Both the position numbers and the translations under genes were made by a program. A stretch of 64,000 nucleotides of DNA. It comes from Pseudomonas hunanensis. GTDB taxonomy: Bacteria > Pseudomonadota > Gammaproteobacteria > Pseudomonadales > Pseudomonadaceae. Under the pieces are notes generated by a model that had not been told where the DNA came from, searched no databases, and was given only the letters and a program-made list of their open reading frames with translations. The stretch is from the NCBI RefSeq assembly GCF_013393325.1, contig NZ_QJRC01000102.1:119008-183007 (forward strand). Reading direction: 5' to 3'. Shown here one piece after another: positions 9,147-18,409 of the stretch (its first letter is position 1; the number at the start of each line of letters is the position of its first letter).

Positions 9147-10436
9147 TTACGCCTGCGCGATCGCGGTTTCCAGGTGCTCTGCAAGAGCATCCCAGGCAAT
9201 GTTCTGTTGTTCGCCCTGGCCACGCAGGGGCTTCAAGCCAATCTCTTGCTTGGCCAATTCGTCGTCGCCGAGGATCAGGGCGAACAGCGCGCCGCTCTTG
9301 TCGGCTTTCTTGAACTGGCTTTTGAAACTGCCACCGCCGGCGTTGACTGCCAGGCGCAGGCCCGGCAGGCGGTCGCGCAGGCCTTCGGAAAGGCGCAGGC
9401 CAGCCAGTTCCGCCTGCTCGCCGAAGGCGCACAGGTAAACGTCGATCTGGCGGCTGATGGACTCTGGCACCTTGCCCAGGGTTTCCAGCAGCAGGATCAG
9501 GCGCTCGATGCCCATGGCGAAACCAACACCCGTGGTTGGCTTGCCGCCCATCTGCTCGACCAGGCCATCGTAGCGGCCACCGGCACACACGGTGCCCTGG
9601 GCACCGAGCTTGTCGGTCACCCACTCGAACACGGTCTTGCTGTAGTAGTCCAGGCCACGCACCAGCTTGGTGTTGATCACGAACGGAATACCGGCGGCGT
9701 CCAGGCGGGCCTTGAGGCCTTCGAAGTGCACGCGGGATTCTTCGTCCAGGTAGTCTTCCAGCTTCGGAGCGCCAACCAGCACCGCCTGGGTGTTCTGGTC
9801 CTTGCTGTCGAGAATGCGCAGCGGGTTGCTCTTCAGGCGGCGCTGACTGTCTTCGTCCAACTGCTCCAGGCGCGCCGAGAGGAACTCGACCAACGCGTCA
9901 CGGTAGCGTGCACGGGCTTCACTGGTGCCCAGGCTGTTGAGTTCGAGCTTGACCGCATCCTGGATACCCAGCAGGCCCCACAGGCGCCAGGTCAGCATGA
10001 TCAGCTCGGCGTCGATGTCCGGGCCGTCCAGGTTGAACACTTCCACGCCAATCTGGTGAAACTGGCGGTAGCGGCCCTTCTGCGGGCGCTCATGGCGGAA
10101 CATCTGCCCGATGTACCACAGCTTCTGCACCTGGCCGTTGCCGGTGATGCCATGTTCGAGCACAGCGCGCACGCAGGCCGCGGTGCCTTCAGGGCGCAGG
10201 GTCAGCGAATCGCCGTTGCGGTCCTCGAAGGTGTACATCTCTTTTTCGACGATGTCGGTCACTTCACCGATCGAGCGCTTGAACAGCTCGGTGAACTCGA
10301 CGATCGGCGTGCGGATCTGGCTGTACCCGTAGGTGTCCAGCAGGCCGGCCACGGTGCCTTCGAAGTAGCGCCACAGTGGCGACTGTTCTGGCAGGATGTC
10401 GTTCATGCCACGGATGGCTTGCAGCGATTTGCTCAC
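9147..10436 (-). CDS. hisS: Histidyl-tRNA synthetase
   Basis: This 429-aa class II synthetase begins SLQAIRGMNDILPEQ. It shows motif 2 (YRQFHQIGVEVF), the HisA signature around LVRGLDYYSKTVFEW, and GGRYDGLVEQMGG. A C-terminal anticodon-binding domain follows. It charges tRNA-His. It sits 25 nt downstream of ispG in the same transcription direction. Confidence 0.97.
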   Translation of the reverse strand: MSKSLQAIRGMNDILPEQSPLWRYFEGTVAGLLDTYGYSQIRTPIVEFTELFKRSIGEVTDIVEKEMYTFEDRNGDSLTLRPEGTAACVRAVLEHGITGNGQVQKLWYIGQMFRHERPQKGRYRQFHQIGVEVFNLDGPDIDAELIMLTWRLWGLLGIQDAVKLELNSLGTSEARARYRDALVEFLSARLEQLDEDSQRRLKSNPLRILDSKDQNTQAVLVGAPKLEDYLDEESRVHFEGLKARLDAAGIPFVINTKLVRGLDYYSKTVFEWVTDKLGAQGTVCAGGRYDGLVEQMGGKPTTGVGFAMGIERLILLLETLGKVPESISRQIDVYLCAFGEQAELAGLRLSEGLRDRLPGLRLAVNAGGGSFKSQFKKADKSGALFALILGDDELAKQEIGLKPLRGQGEQQNIAWDALAEHLETAIAQA

Positions 10437-10461
10437 GAAAAGTCCTTACGAATTCTGTGTG

Positions 10462-11571
10462 TCAGCCACGGACGATCAGCGCCGCGTCGGCCTCGACCTT
10501 TTCGGCCGCTTTCTGGCGGATGAGTTTTTCCAGCTCATCGACCAGGTTGTCATTGGTCAGTTTCTGCGCAGGCTTGCCGTCTATGTAGATCAGGTTCGGC
10601 GTGCCGCCGGTCAAGCCTACATGGGCTTCCTTGGCTTCACCTGGGCCGTTGACCACGCAACCGATCACCGCCACGTCCAGCGGCACCAGCAAGTCTTCCA
10701 GGCGCCCTTCCAGCTCGTTCATGGTCTTGACCACATCGAAGTTCTGCCGCGAGCAGCTCGGGCAGGCGATGAAGTTGATGCCACGCGAACGCAGGTGCAG
10801 CGACTTGAGGATGTCGTAGCCGACTTTCACTTCTTCGACCGGGTCGGCCGCCAGCGAGATACGGATGGTATCGCCAATGCCTTCGGCCAGCAGCATACCG
10901 AGGCCGACGGCAGATTTCACCGTCCCCGAACGCAGGCCACCGGCTTCGGTGATGCCCAAGTGCAACGGCTGCACGATCTGCTTGGCCAGCAGCCGGTAGG
11001 CTTCGACGGCCATGAACACGTCGGAGGCCTTGACGCTGACCTTGAAGTCCTGGAAGTCCAGGCGGTCGAGGTGCTCGACGTGGCGCAGGGCCGACTCGAC
11101 CAGCGCTGCCGGGGTTGGCTCGCCGTACTTCTTCTGCAGGTCTTTTTCCAGGGAACCGGCGTTGACCCCGATACGGATCGGGATACCACGGTCGCGGGCG
11201 GCATCGACCACGGCGCGCACACGGTCTTCACGGCCGATGTTGCCTGGGTTGATACGCAGGCAATCGACGCCCAGCTCGGCAACGCGCAAAGCGATCTTGT
11301 AGTCGAAATGGATGTCGGCGACCAGCGGCACGCTGACCAGCTGCTTGATCTTGCCGAAGGCTTCGGCGGCGTCCATGTCCGGTACCGAGACACGTACGAT
11401 GTCCACGCCGGCATCGACCAGGCGCTGGATTTGCGCCACGGTGGCGGCTACATCGTTGGTATCGGTGTTGGTCATGCTCTGCACCGCGATGGGTGCGTCA
11501 CCACCCACCGGCACATTGCCGACCCAAATTTTGCGGGATTCGCGACGTTTGATCGGAGATTCGCCGTGCAT
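10462..11571 (-). CDS. ispG: 4-hydroxy-3-methylbut-2-enyl diphosphate synthase (flavodoxin)
   Basis: This 369-aa MEP-pathway enzyme converts MEcPP to HMBPP using a [4Fe-4S] cluster. The cluster ligands are visible: C270 and C273 in IACPSCSR, C305 in VIGCVVNGPGE and E312. It depends on Fe-S assembly, which is encoded a few kilobases away. It starts 3 nt after the rodZ stop codon. Confidence 0.97.
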   Translation of the reverse strand: MHGESPIKRRESRKIWVGNVPVGGDAPIAVQSMTNTDTNDVAATVAQIQRLVDAGVDIVRVSVPDMDAAEAFGKIKQLVSVPLVADIHFDYKIALRVAELGVDCLRINPGNIGREDRVRAVVDAARDRGIPIRIGVNAGSLEKDLQKKYGEPTPAALVESALRHVEHLDRLDFQDFKVSVKASDVFMAVEAYRLLAKQIVQPLHLGITEAGGLRSGTVKSAVGLGMLLAEGIGDTIRISLAADPVEEVKVGYDILKSLHLRSRGINFIACPSCSRQNFDVVKTMNELEGRLEDLLVPLDVAVIGCVVNGPGEAKEAHVGLTGGTPNLIYIDGKPAQKLTNDNLVDELEKLIRQKAAEKVEADAALIVRG

Positions 11572-11574
11572 GAC

Positions 11575-12609
11575 TTACTGTCCCAACTTCAGGCGAGCGG
11601 TCTCGCCACTGGTGAACGGGGCAACATCGACGGCCTGGCCGTTGTAGCTGACCTGGGCGCCACGGGCAAAGCCCAGACGCACCGCGAACGGCGGCTTGCC
11701 GGTCAGCTCGAGGTTGTCCCCCTTGCGCTTGATGGCGCTGAACAGCACCTTGCCGTTGCCGTCGCTGACCTGGGTCCAGCAATCGGCGGTGAACTGGATG
11801 GCAACCTTGGCACTGCCAGCCGGTATTGCGGCAGGCTCGGCGGCGACCACGGTAGACGCGGGCGCCGCAGGCGCAACAGCGGCAGGTGCTGGGGTAACCG
11901 GTGCTACCGGGGCAGGCGCAGCAGCAGGCGCGGGTTGCGCGGGTGCTTGCTGGCCCGCTGCCGGGGCCGGCACTGCGGCAGCGGCTGGGGCCGCGCTGGT
12001 CGGCGCCTGTTCAGCGGCCGCGGCAGGCTGCTCGGTTGCGCCCTGCTCCAGCGCCAATGGCGCGCTTTCGGCCTGCTGGCCGACGGAAACGGCCTGGTCT
12101 TCAGGCTCATCGAGCGGGTGAATCTGGGTGGTGCCGTCGGCGCTTTCGACTTCGACGTGCTCCAGGGCAATCTTGGCCAGGTCCTTGCCACGCAGGCTGC
12201 CCTGGTCCTGCCACCAAACAAAGCCGCCACCGACCACGGCCACCAGCAACAGCAGGCTGACGCCGCGCAGGATGTTATGCGACAGGCGCACCGGCTCTTC
12301 GATGCGGCCCAGCGAATGCACTTCGCTGCCCTTGGCGTGAGTACCGGTGTAGCGGTCGAAGGCCTCTACCAGGGCGGCCTGGTCGAGCTCCATCAACTTG
12401 GCATAGGCGCGAATATAGCCACGCGCGAAGGTATGCCCGGGCAGCTTGTCGAAGGCGCCGGTTTCCACGTGGTTCAACGAACTGACAGTGAGGTTGAGCT
12501 TGCGGGCCACCTCGGCTTGAGACCAGTCCCGTTTCTCACGGGCCAGGCGCAAAAGCTCACCGGGGTTCTGGCCAGGCGCTACTGCTACTTCGGGATGCGC
12601 GGCGTTCAT
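11575..12609 (-). CDS. rodZ: RodZ-like cytoskeletal/cell-shape protein
   Basis: This 344-aa bitopic protein has an N-terminal Xre-type helix-turn-helix (LRLAREKRDWSQAEVARKLN) and one membrane segment near 110-130 (LLLLVAVVGGGFVWW). A long Ala/Pro/Gln linker (~190-265) leads to a periplasmic DUF4115 domain (WTQVSDGNGKVLFSA). RodZ links MreB to the elongasome. Its start overlaps the pilF stop by 4 nt. Confidence 0.93.
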   Translation of the reverse strand: MNAAHPEVAVAPGQNPGELLRLAREKRDWSQAEVARKLNLTVSSLNHVETGAFDKLPGHTFARGYIRAYAKLMELDQAALVEAFDRYTGTHAKGSEVHSLGRIEEPVRLSHNILRGVSLLLLVAVVGGGFVWWQDQGSLRGKDLAKIALEHVEVESADGTTQIHPLDEPEDQAVSVGQQAESAPLALEQGATEQPAAAAEQAPTSAAPAAAAVPAPAAGQQAPAQPAPAAAPAPVAPVTPAPAAVAPAAPASTVVAAEPAAIPAGSAKVAIQFTADCWTQVSDGNGKVLFSAIKRKGDNLELTGKPPFAVRLGFARGAQVSYNGQAVDVAPFTSGETARLKLGQ

Positions 12610-13367
12610 CGTTGCTCCGACAGGTATTGCTGGTATTCCGGCGTACCGGGATAAAGTCGTTGTAATTGCTGGCCCAGTTCGGCCAGTGCGCCCTGCTCGT
12701 CGAACACCCTGGCAAGGCGGCTGCCCAGCAGCAGGCTACGGGCGTCGTGGTCGCTCAACTGGCTGAAACGATCGTAGTAGTCCCGGGCCGGCACATAATG
12801 CCTGTTTTCGTAGGACAACTCAGCCATTTCCAGCAACGCTTTCGGTTGCCGCTGGTTGAGTTGCAACGCTTTCAACAGATAGGCATGCGCCTGGTCGCGG
12901 CGCTCGAGCTTGAGGGCGGTCAGGCCCAGGTTCTCGTACACGCGTGAGCGCTCAGGATACAGGGTATCGGCACTGGCCAGGCGAAACATCTGCTCGGCCT
13001 CGGCAAATCGCCCCTGAGCATAAAGGAAACTGCCGTAATTGTTGCTAATTCGTGTGTCGCCGCTGCTGATCTGCAGGGCCTTGCGAAAGTGCGTTTCGGC
13101 CAGCGCCGGTTCGCCTTCGGCCTGAAACACCAGCGCCAGGGCAGCGTGCGCGTCGGCATCCCGCCCATCCAGCGCCAAGGCCTTGCCCAGTGGTGCCTTG
13201 GCCTGCTCGGTCAAACCCTGTTGCAAATAACCCAGGCCAAGCTGCACATAAGCTCGCCCCGCTTCCACCTTCCCCTGGCGACTGGCCAGGGGGTCGCCCA
13301 CGCCACCCGACACGCAGCCGGCCAGCAGCGAAAGCGCAAGGATCGACAGCGCGGTGCGCAGGCTCAT
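12606..13367 (-). CDS. pilF: Type IV pilus biogenesis lipoprotein PilF/PilW
   Basis: This 253-aa lipoprotein has a signal peptide ending in LLAGC (C18) and about six TPR units (for example AYVQLGLGYLQQGLTEQAK and NYGSFLYAQGRFAEAEQMF). PilF is the pilotin that brings the PilQ secretin to the outer membrane. The conserved rlmN-pilF-rodZ order supports the call. Confidence 0.94.
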   Translation of the reverse strand: MSLRTALSILALSLLAGCVSGGVGDPLASRQGKVEAGRAYVQLGLGYLQQGLTEQAKAPLGKALALDGRDADAHAALALVFQAEGEPALAETHFRKALQISSGDTRISNNYGSFLYAQGRFAEAEQMFRLASADTLYPERSRVYENLGLTALKLERRDQAHAYLLKALQLNQRQPKALLEMAELSYENRHYVPARDYYDRFSQLSDHDARSLLLGSRLARVFDEQGALAELGQQLQRLYPGTPEYQQYLSEQR

Positions 13368-13381
13368 GGGCGAGGTCCCGG

Positions 13382-14527
13382 TCAGTGGCTGGCGGCGCTG
13401 TCTTGCAGCTCGACGTCTGCGGAAAGCTGGCGAACAGCGATATAGCGTTCACTGCGGCGGGTACGGTCGTTGACCTGGCCAACCAGCTGGCCGCAGGCAG
13501 CGTCGATGTCGTCGCCACGGGTGGTACGGGTGGTGACGTTGAAACCACCGTGGTGCAGCAGGTCCTGGAAGCGACGAATGGCGTTGTTGCTCGGCCGCTC
13601 GTAGCCCGAATGCGGGAACGGGTTGAACGGGATCAGGTTGATCTTGCACGGTACGTCGCGCAGCAACTCGATCATTTGCGCGGCATGCTCAGGCTGGTCA
13701 TTGACGTCCTTGAGCAAGGTGTACTCGACGGTGAGCACGCGCTTGCCGCCCAAGGTAGACATGTAGCCCATGCACGATTCCAGCAGCACCTTCAGCGGGT
13801 ACTTCTTGTTGATCGGAACCAGCTTGTTGCGCAGTTCGTCGTTCGGCGCGTGCAGCGAAAGGGCCAGCGACACGTCGATGTGCTTGGCCAGTTCGTCGAT
13901 CATCGGTACCACGCCCGAGGTGGACAGCGTGACGCGACGCTTGGAAATGCCATAGCCAAGGTCATCCATCATGATTTTCATGGCGGCGATGACGTTGTCG
14001 AAGTTCAGCAAGGGCTCGCCCATGCCCATCATCACCACGTTGGTAATCGCGCGGTCGACTTTGGCAGGGACGGTCCCGAAGGATTTGTTGGCAAGCCACA
14101 CCTGGCCGATCACTTCGGCGGCGGTGAGGTTGCTGTTGAAGCCTTGCTTGCCGGTGGAGCAGAAACTGCAGTCCAGGGCACAGCCGGCTTGCGACGATAC
14201 GCACAGGGTACCGCGGTCGTCGGTAGGAATGTAGACGGTCTCGACGCAGCTGCCGGAGGCAACGCGGATCACCCATTTGCGGGTGCCGTCGGCGGAAATG
14301 TCTTCACTGACCACTTCCGGTGGGCGAATCTCGGCAACGGCCTCGAGCTTTTCGCGCAAGACCTTGCCTACGTTGGTCATGGCCGCAAAGTCGGACACGC
14401 CAAAATGGTGAATCCATTTCATCACCTGGCCGGCACGGAAGCGCTTCTCCCCGATAGAGTCGAAGAATTGTTCCATTTCCGGCTGGGTCAGGCCCAACAG
14501 GTTGATTTTGCCAGTAGATGTCGTCAT
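13382..14527 (-). CDS. rlmN: Dual-specificity 23S rRNA (A2503)/tRNA (A37) C2-methyltransferase
   Basis: This 381-aa radical-SAM enzyme has the CxxxCxxC cluster motif (C116, C120, C123 in CALDCSFC) and the methyl-carrying cysteine near the C-terminus (C345 in DDIDAACGQL). It methylates A2503 in the peptidyl transferase centre and A37 in some tRNAs. It starts 28 nt downstream of ndk. Confidence 0.96.
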   Translation of the reverse strand: MTTSTGKINLLGLTQPEMEQFFDSIGEKRFRAGQVMKWIHHFGVSDFAAMTNVGKVLREKLEAVAEIRPPEVVSEDISADGTRKWVIRVASGSCVETVYIPTDDRGTLCVSSQAGCALDCSFCSTGKQGFNSNLTAAEVIGQVWLANKSFGTVPAKVDRAITNVVMMGMGEPLLNFDNVIAAMKIMMDDLGYGISKRRVTLSTSGVVPMIDELAKHIDVSLALSLHAPNDELRNKLVPINKKYPLKVLLESCMGYMSTLGGKRVLTVEYTLLKDVNDQPEHAAQMIELLRDVPCKINLIPFNPFPHSGYERPSNNAIRRFQDLLHHGGFNVTTRTTRGDDIDAACGQLVGQVNDRTRRSERYIAVRQLSADVELQDSAASH

Positions 14528-14555
14528 GGATTCACCCTCACCCGTAAGCTTTCGC

Positions 14556-14981
14556 TTAGCGAGTGGTTACCTCGGTAGCAGCGAAGAAGTAAGCGATTTC
14601 GCGAGCAGCGGCAGCTTCGGAGTCCGAACCGTGAACGGCGTTGGCGTCGATCGACTCGGCGAAGTCAGCACGGATGGTGCCGGCAGCAGCTTCTTTAGGG
14701 TTGGTCGCGCCCATCAGCTCACGGTTCAGAGCGATGGCGTTTTCGCCTTCCAGAACCTGAACAACAACTGGACCGGAAGTCATGAAGGCAACCAGGTCAC
14801 CGAAGAAGCCGCGAGCGCTGTGCTCAGCGTAGAAGCCTTCGGCTTCGGCTTTGGACAGTTGCTTGATTTTCGAGGCAACGATTTTCAGGCCAGCTTCTTC
14901 GAAGCGAGTGGTGATCTTGCCGATGACGTTTTTGGCAACGGCGTCAGGCTTGATGATCGAGAAAGTACGTTGAACAGCCAT
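14556..14981 (-). CDS. ndk: Nucleoside diphosphate kinase
   Basis: This 141-aa enzyme carries the family signature NAVHGSD with catalytic His117 and the nucleotide-binding KPDAVAKN. It equilibrates NTP and NDP pools. It has its own promoter, described separately, downstream of the isc operon. Confidence 0.98.
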   Translation of the reverse strand: MAVQRTFSIIKPDAVAKNVIGKITTRFEEAGLKIVASKIKQLSKAEAEGFYAEHSARGFFGDLVAFMTSGPVVVQVLEGENAIALNRELMGATNPKEAAAGTIRADFAESIDANAVHGSDSEAAAAREIAYFFAATEVTTR

Positions 14982-15016
14982 GGAAAACTCCAGAATATGA
15001 GTGTTACGAAAAATTA

Positions 15017-15039
15017 AACCCGCGAATTATACGCGGGTT
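15017..15039 (-). terminator. Terminator hairpin after iscX, overlapping the ndk promoter
   Basis: An 8-bp perfect stem (15017-15024 and 15032-15039) with a 7-nt loop is followed on the minus strand by TTTAATTTTT. It would end the isc transcript. The loop contains the ndk -10 box. Confidence 0.75.
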
Positions 15040-15054
15040 CTGGGGGATTGCCTA
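15026..15054 (-). promoter_or_regulatory. Predicted sigma-70 promoter of ndk
   Basis: A perfect TATAAT (15026-15031, minus strand) lies 17 bp from TAGGCA (15049-15054). Transcription would start about 40 nt upstream of the ndk ATG. The -10 box falls inside the loop of the upstream terminator hairpin. Confidence 0.7.
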
Positions 15055-15069
15055 ACCTGCAAGTGACGC

Positions 15070-15270
15070 TTAGTCGGCTTCGTCGATCCAGGCAGCCTGG
15101 ATGGCCTCGAGCACTTTCTCACCGCCGCGTGACGGATCGTCGCTGAATTCTGGCAATGCCAGCACCCAACGGTGCAGGTCTACGAAATTCACATAACGAG
15201 GATCGACCTCCGGCTTGCTTTCTGCAAGCTGGATTGCGATCTCAAGTACATCAACCCATTTCAGACTCAT
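15070..15270 (-). CDS. iscX: Fe-S assembly protein IscX
   Basis: This 66-aa acidic protein (KWVDVLEIAIQL near the start, VDPRYVNFVDLHRWVLALP in the middle) is the last isc gene. IscX binds IscS and modulates cysteine desulfurase activity in an iron-dependent way. It follows fdx by 10 nt. Confidence 0.95.
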   Translation of the reverse strand: MSLKWVDVLEIAIQLAESKPEVDPRYVNFVDLHRWVLALPEFSDDPSRGGEKVLEAIQAAWIDEAD

Positions 15271-15280
15271 GTACAGATCC

Positions 15281-15622
15281 TCAGTGCGGTGCTTCGGCAG
15301 CGTGGTTGAGCGAATACTTGGGGATCTCGATGGTCAGGTCTTCGTCAGCGACGACCACCTGGCAGCCAAGGCGCGACTGCGCTTCCAGGCCCCAGGCCTT
15401 GTCCAGCATGTCCTCTTCCAGCTCGTCGGCTTCTTCAAGCGAGTCGAAACCCTTGCGTACGATGCAGTGGCAAGTGGTGCAGGCCTTGACACCGCCGCAG
15501 GCGCTTTCCATCTCGATGTGATGATCGTGGGCCAGTTCCAGGATGTTGGTCCCGGCCGGCACCTCCACGGTCAGCCCTTCCGGGCAAAACTTCTCATGCG
15601 GCAGGAATGTCACCAGCGGCAT
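15281..15622 (-). CDS. fdx: ISC-type [2Fe-2S] ferredoxin
   Basis: This 113-aa ferredoxin has cluster ligands C42, C48 and C51 (ACGGVKACTTCHC) plus C87. It donates electrons during Fe-S cluster assembly on IscU. Three nucleotides separate it from hscA. Confidence 0.97.
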   Translation of the reverse strand: MPLVTFLPHEKFCPEGLTVEVPAGTNILELAHDHHIEMESACGGVKACTTCHCIVRKGFDSLEEADELEEDMLDKAWGLEAQSRLGCQVVVADEDLTIEIPKYSLNHAAEAPH

Positions 15623-15625
15623 CGG

Positions 15626-17488
15626 TTACTCCTCGATCTCATTCAGGTTGCGCCCGGCCAGTGCGGCTTTGACCGTCGAATCAAGGCGACGGGCGGCAAA
15701 AGCATCGGTCACCTGCGACAGACGCTTGGTCTGTTGCTCGATGGCAGCGCCATCGGTGCCGGCCAGCAAATCACGTAGTTCTTGCATCTGGAATGCAATG
15801 GCGTCGCGCTCGTCACTGCTGAGCAGGCGTTCGCCATCGGCGTCCAGGGCGCCCTGTACCGCTTCGAGCAGGCGCTCGCCGTCCACCTGGTGCTCGCGCA
15901 ACTGGCGGGCGTGCTTGTCGGAACCGGCATGCTCGAAGGAGTCTTTCAGCATGCGGGCGATTTCGCCGTCGGTCAGGCCGTAGGACGGCTTGACCTGGAT
16001 GCTGGCTTCCACGCCCGAACCCAGCTCGCGGGCGGCGACACTGAGCAGGCCATCGGCGTCCACCTGGAAGGTAACGCGAATTTTTGCCGCGCCGGCCACC
16101 ATGGCCGGAATACCACGCAGCTCGAAGCGGGCCAGCGAGCGGCAGTCGCTGATCAGCTCGCGCTCGCCCTGCAGCACATGGATCATCATGGCCGACTGGC
16201 CATCCTTGTACGTGGTGAACTCCTGGGCGCGGGCCACCGGAATGGTGGTGTTGCGCGGGATCACCTTCTCCATCAACCCGCCCATGGTTTCAAGGCCAAG
16301 CGACAACGGGATGACATCGAGCAGCAGCAGTTCACCACCTTCACGGCGGTTGCCAGCCAGGGTGTCGGCCTGGATGGCGGCGCCGATGGCCACCACCTGG
16401 TCGGGGTCGATCGACGTCAACGGGGTGCGCCCGAACAACGCGCCCACGGCTTCACGCACACGCGGGACGCGAGTCGAACCACCGACCATGACCACGGCGC
16501 TGACTTCTTCCAGCTCGACGCCACTGTCGCGCACGGCGCGGCGGCAAGCCTTGAGGCTGCGGGCAACCAGCGGTTCGATCATGGCTTCGAAGGCGGCGCG
16601 GCTCAGCTCGCCCTGCCAGGCGCCATGGCTGACACTGACCACATCGGTGTCAGTCAACGCTTCCTTGGCCGCGCAGGCGGTTTGCAACAATGCGCGCTGG
16701 GTAGCTGGGTCCAAGTCGGACGACAAGCCAGCCTGCTCGATGATCCAGCCGGCAATGGCGTGGTCGAAATCGTCGCCACCCAAGGCGGTATCACCACCGG
16801 TGGCAAGCACTTCGAAGACACCAGCGGTCAGGCGCAGGATGGAAATATCGAAGGTGCCGCCGCCCAGGTCATAGATGGCCACCACGCCTTCGGCGTTCTG
16901 GTCCAGGCCGTAGGCCACTGCAGCCGCAGTGGGCTCGTTGAGCAGGCGCAGCACGTTCAGCCCCGCCAGGCGCGCAGCGTCCTTGGTGGCCTGGCGCTGG
17001 GCGTCATCGAAATAGGCGGGCACGGTAATCACCGCACCTACCAGTTCGCCACCCAAGGTCGCTTCGGCGCGCTCGCGCAGCACCTTGAGGATATCGGCAG
17101 ACACTTCCACCGGGCTTTTCGGCCCTTGGACAGTGTCGATGAACGGCATGTGCGACTCACCACCAACAAAGCGGTACGGCAGCTGCTCGCCCAGTTGCTT
17201 GACGTCGGCCAGGCCGCGCCCCATCAGGCGCTTGACCGACAGCACGGTGTTCAGCGGGTCGCTGGAAGCGGCATCACGCGCTGCCTGCCCCACTTCGTTG
17301 CGCCCTTCGAGGTAGCGCACCGCGGACGGCAGAATGACGTTACCCTGCGCGTCAGGCAGGGGCTCGCTACGACCGCTGCGCAATGCAGCGACCAGAGAGT
17401 TGGTGGTACCCAGGTCGATCCCCACCGCCAGGCGGCGCTGGTGCGGCTGAGGGCTTTGACCGGGTTCGGCAATCTGCAGTAGGGCCAT
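15626..17488 (-). CDS. hscA: Fe-S specialised Hsp70 chaperone HscA
   Basis: This 620-aa Hsp70 has the N-terminal ATPase motifs GIDLGTTNSLVA and IYDLGGGTFDIS and the VVMVGGSTRVPRVR segment, followed by a substrate-binding domain. HscA recognises the LPPVK motif of IscU and drives cluster transfer. The intact motif is present in IscU in the same operon. Confidence 0.97.
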   Translation of the reverse strand: MALLQIAEPGQSPQPHQRRLAVGIDLGTTNSLVAALRSGRSEPLPDAQGNVILPSAVRYLEGRNEVGQAARDAASSDPLNTVLSVKRLMGRGLADVKQLGEQLPYRFVGGESHMPFIDTVQGPKSPVEVSADILKVLRERAEATLGGELVGAVITVPAYFDDAQRQATKDAARLAGLNVLRLLNEPTAAAVAYGLDQNAEGVVAIYDLGGGTFDISILRLTAGVFEVLATGGDTALGGDDFDHAIAGWIIEQAGLSSDLDPATQRALLQTACAAKEALTDTDVVSVSHGAWQGELSRAAFEAMIEPLVARSLKACRRAVRDSGVELEEVSAVVMVGGSTRVPRVREAVGALFGRTPLTSIDPDQVVAIGAAIQADTLAGNRREGGELLLLDVIPLSLGLETMGGLMEKVIPRNTTIPVARAQEFTTYKDGQSAMMIHVLQGERELISDCRSLARFELRGIPAMVAGAAKIRVTFQVDADGLLSVAARELGSGVEASIQVKPSYGLTDGEIARMLKDSFEHAGSDKHARQLREHQVDGERLLEAVQGALDADGERLLSSDERDAIAFQMQELRDLLAGTDGAAIEQQTKRLSQVTDAFAARRLDSTVKAALAGRNLNEIEE

Positions 17489-17530
17489 GCTTATCTGAAT
17501 ACCTTAGGTGCCATCACGGGCAGCACCGGG

Positions 17531-18052
17531 TTAATCGTCGAGGCGCTCTTCCAGTTGGCGCACTTCTTGGGCGAGCTTGTCGAGGAACTGCATGCGGCGC
17601 ATCAGGCGCTCGGCCTTGTCGCGCTCGCCTGGGGCATCCCAGCAGGCGGCAAAGTCCTCGTTCAGCGTGTCCTGGGCAACCTTCAGGCGCTTCTTGAACA
17701 CACCGACACCATCAAGGTCGGCTTCGTCCTGCAGCTCTTCGAGCTCTTCACGCCACTGCATCTGCTGCAGCAGGAAGTCGGGGTCGTGGACCGTGACCTC
17801 CTGGGGCACTTCGTGGCCGCTGATGGCCAGCAGGTAGCGCGCGCGACGCGGCGCACTGCGCAGCGTCTGGTAGGCGTCGTTGAGGGCCGCGGATTTTTCC
17901 AGCGCTATACGTTGCTCTCGCTCGGAGGCGTCGGCAAAGCGGTCGGGATGGACTTCGCGGGCCAGCTCGCGATAGCGAGTGGCCAGCTTGTCGAGATCCA
18001 GGCGGAAGCTTGGCTGGAGGTCAAACAATGCGTAATGACAAGGAGTACCCAC
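17531..18052 (-). CDS. hscB: Fe-S co-chaperone HscB (J-protein)
   Basis: This 173-aa protein has the J-domain motif HPD at residues 35-37 (REVHPDRF) and a C-terminal three-helix IscU-binding region. The GTG at 18052 (MGTPCHYALF) is chosen because family homology begins there. The 13-residue longer reading would run back into the iscA end. Confidence 0.95.
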   Translation of the reverse strand: MGTPCHYALFDLQPSFRLDLDKLATRYRELAREVHPDRFADASEREQRIALEKSAALNDAYQTLRSAPRRARYLLAISGHEVPQEVTVHDPDFLLQQMQWREELEELQDEADLDGVGVFKKRLKVAQDTLNEDFAACWDAPGERDKAERLMRRMQFLDKLAQEVRQLEERLDD

Positions 18053-18060
18053 AGCCAGCC

Positions 18061-18384
18061 TCAAACGTTGAAGCTTTCGCCGCAGCCACACTCACCGCGC
18101 ACGTTGGGGTTGTTGAACTTGAAGCCTTCGTTCAACCCTTCCTTGACGAAATCCAGCTCGGTGCCGTCGAGGTAGACCAGGCTCTTGGGATCGATGATCA
18201 CCTTGACGCCGTGGTTTTCGAACACCTGGTCTTCGTCCGCCAGTTCGTCGACGAACTCCAGCACGTAGGCCAGGCCCGAGCAACCGGTGGTGCGCACGCC
18301 CAGGCGAATGCCCTCACCTTTGCCGCGCCCGTCGAGGGAGCGGCGAATGTGGTTGGCGGCGGCTTCTGTCATGCTGATAGCCAT
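18061..18384 (-). CDS. iscA: Fe-S assembly A-type protein IscA
   Basis: This 107-aa A-type carrier has the three conserved cysteines C35 (TGCSGLAY), C99 and C101 (ECGCGESF). It accepts and delivers Fe-S clusters, chiefly to [4Fe-4S] targets. It sits between iscU and hscB in the canonical order. Confidence 0.97.
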   Translation of the reverse strand: MAISMTEAAANHIRRSLDGRGKGEGIRLGVRTTGCSGLAYVLEFVDELADEDQVFENHGVKVIIDPKSLVYLDGTELDFVKEGLNEGFKFNNPNVRGECGCGESFNV

Positions 18385-18409
18385 CAGAACTCCTTACCTC
18401 GCAGGCGAC

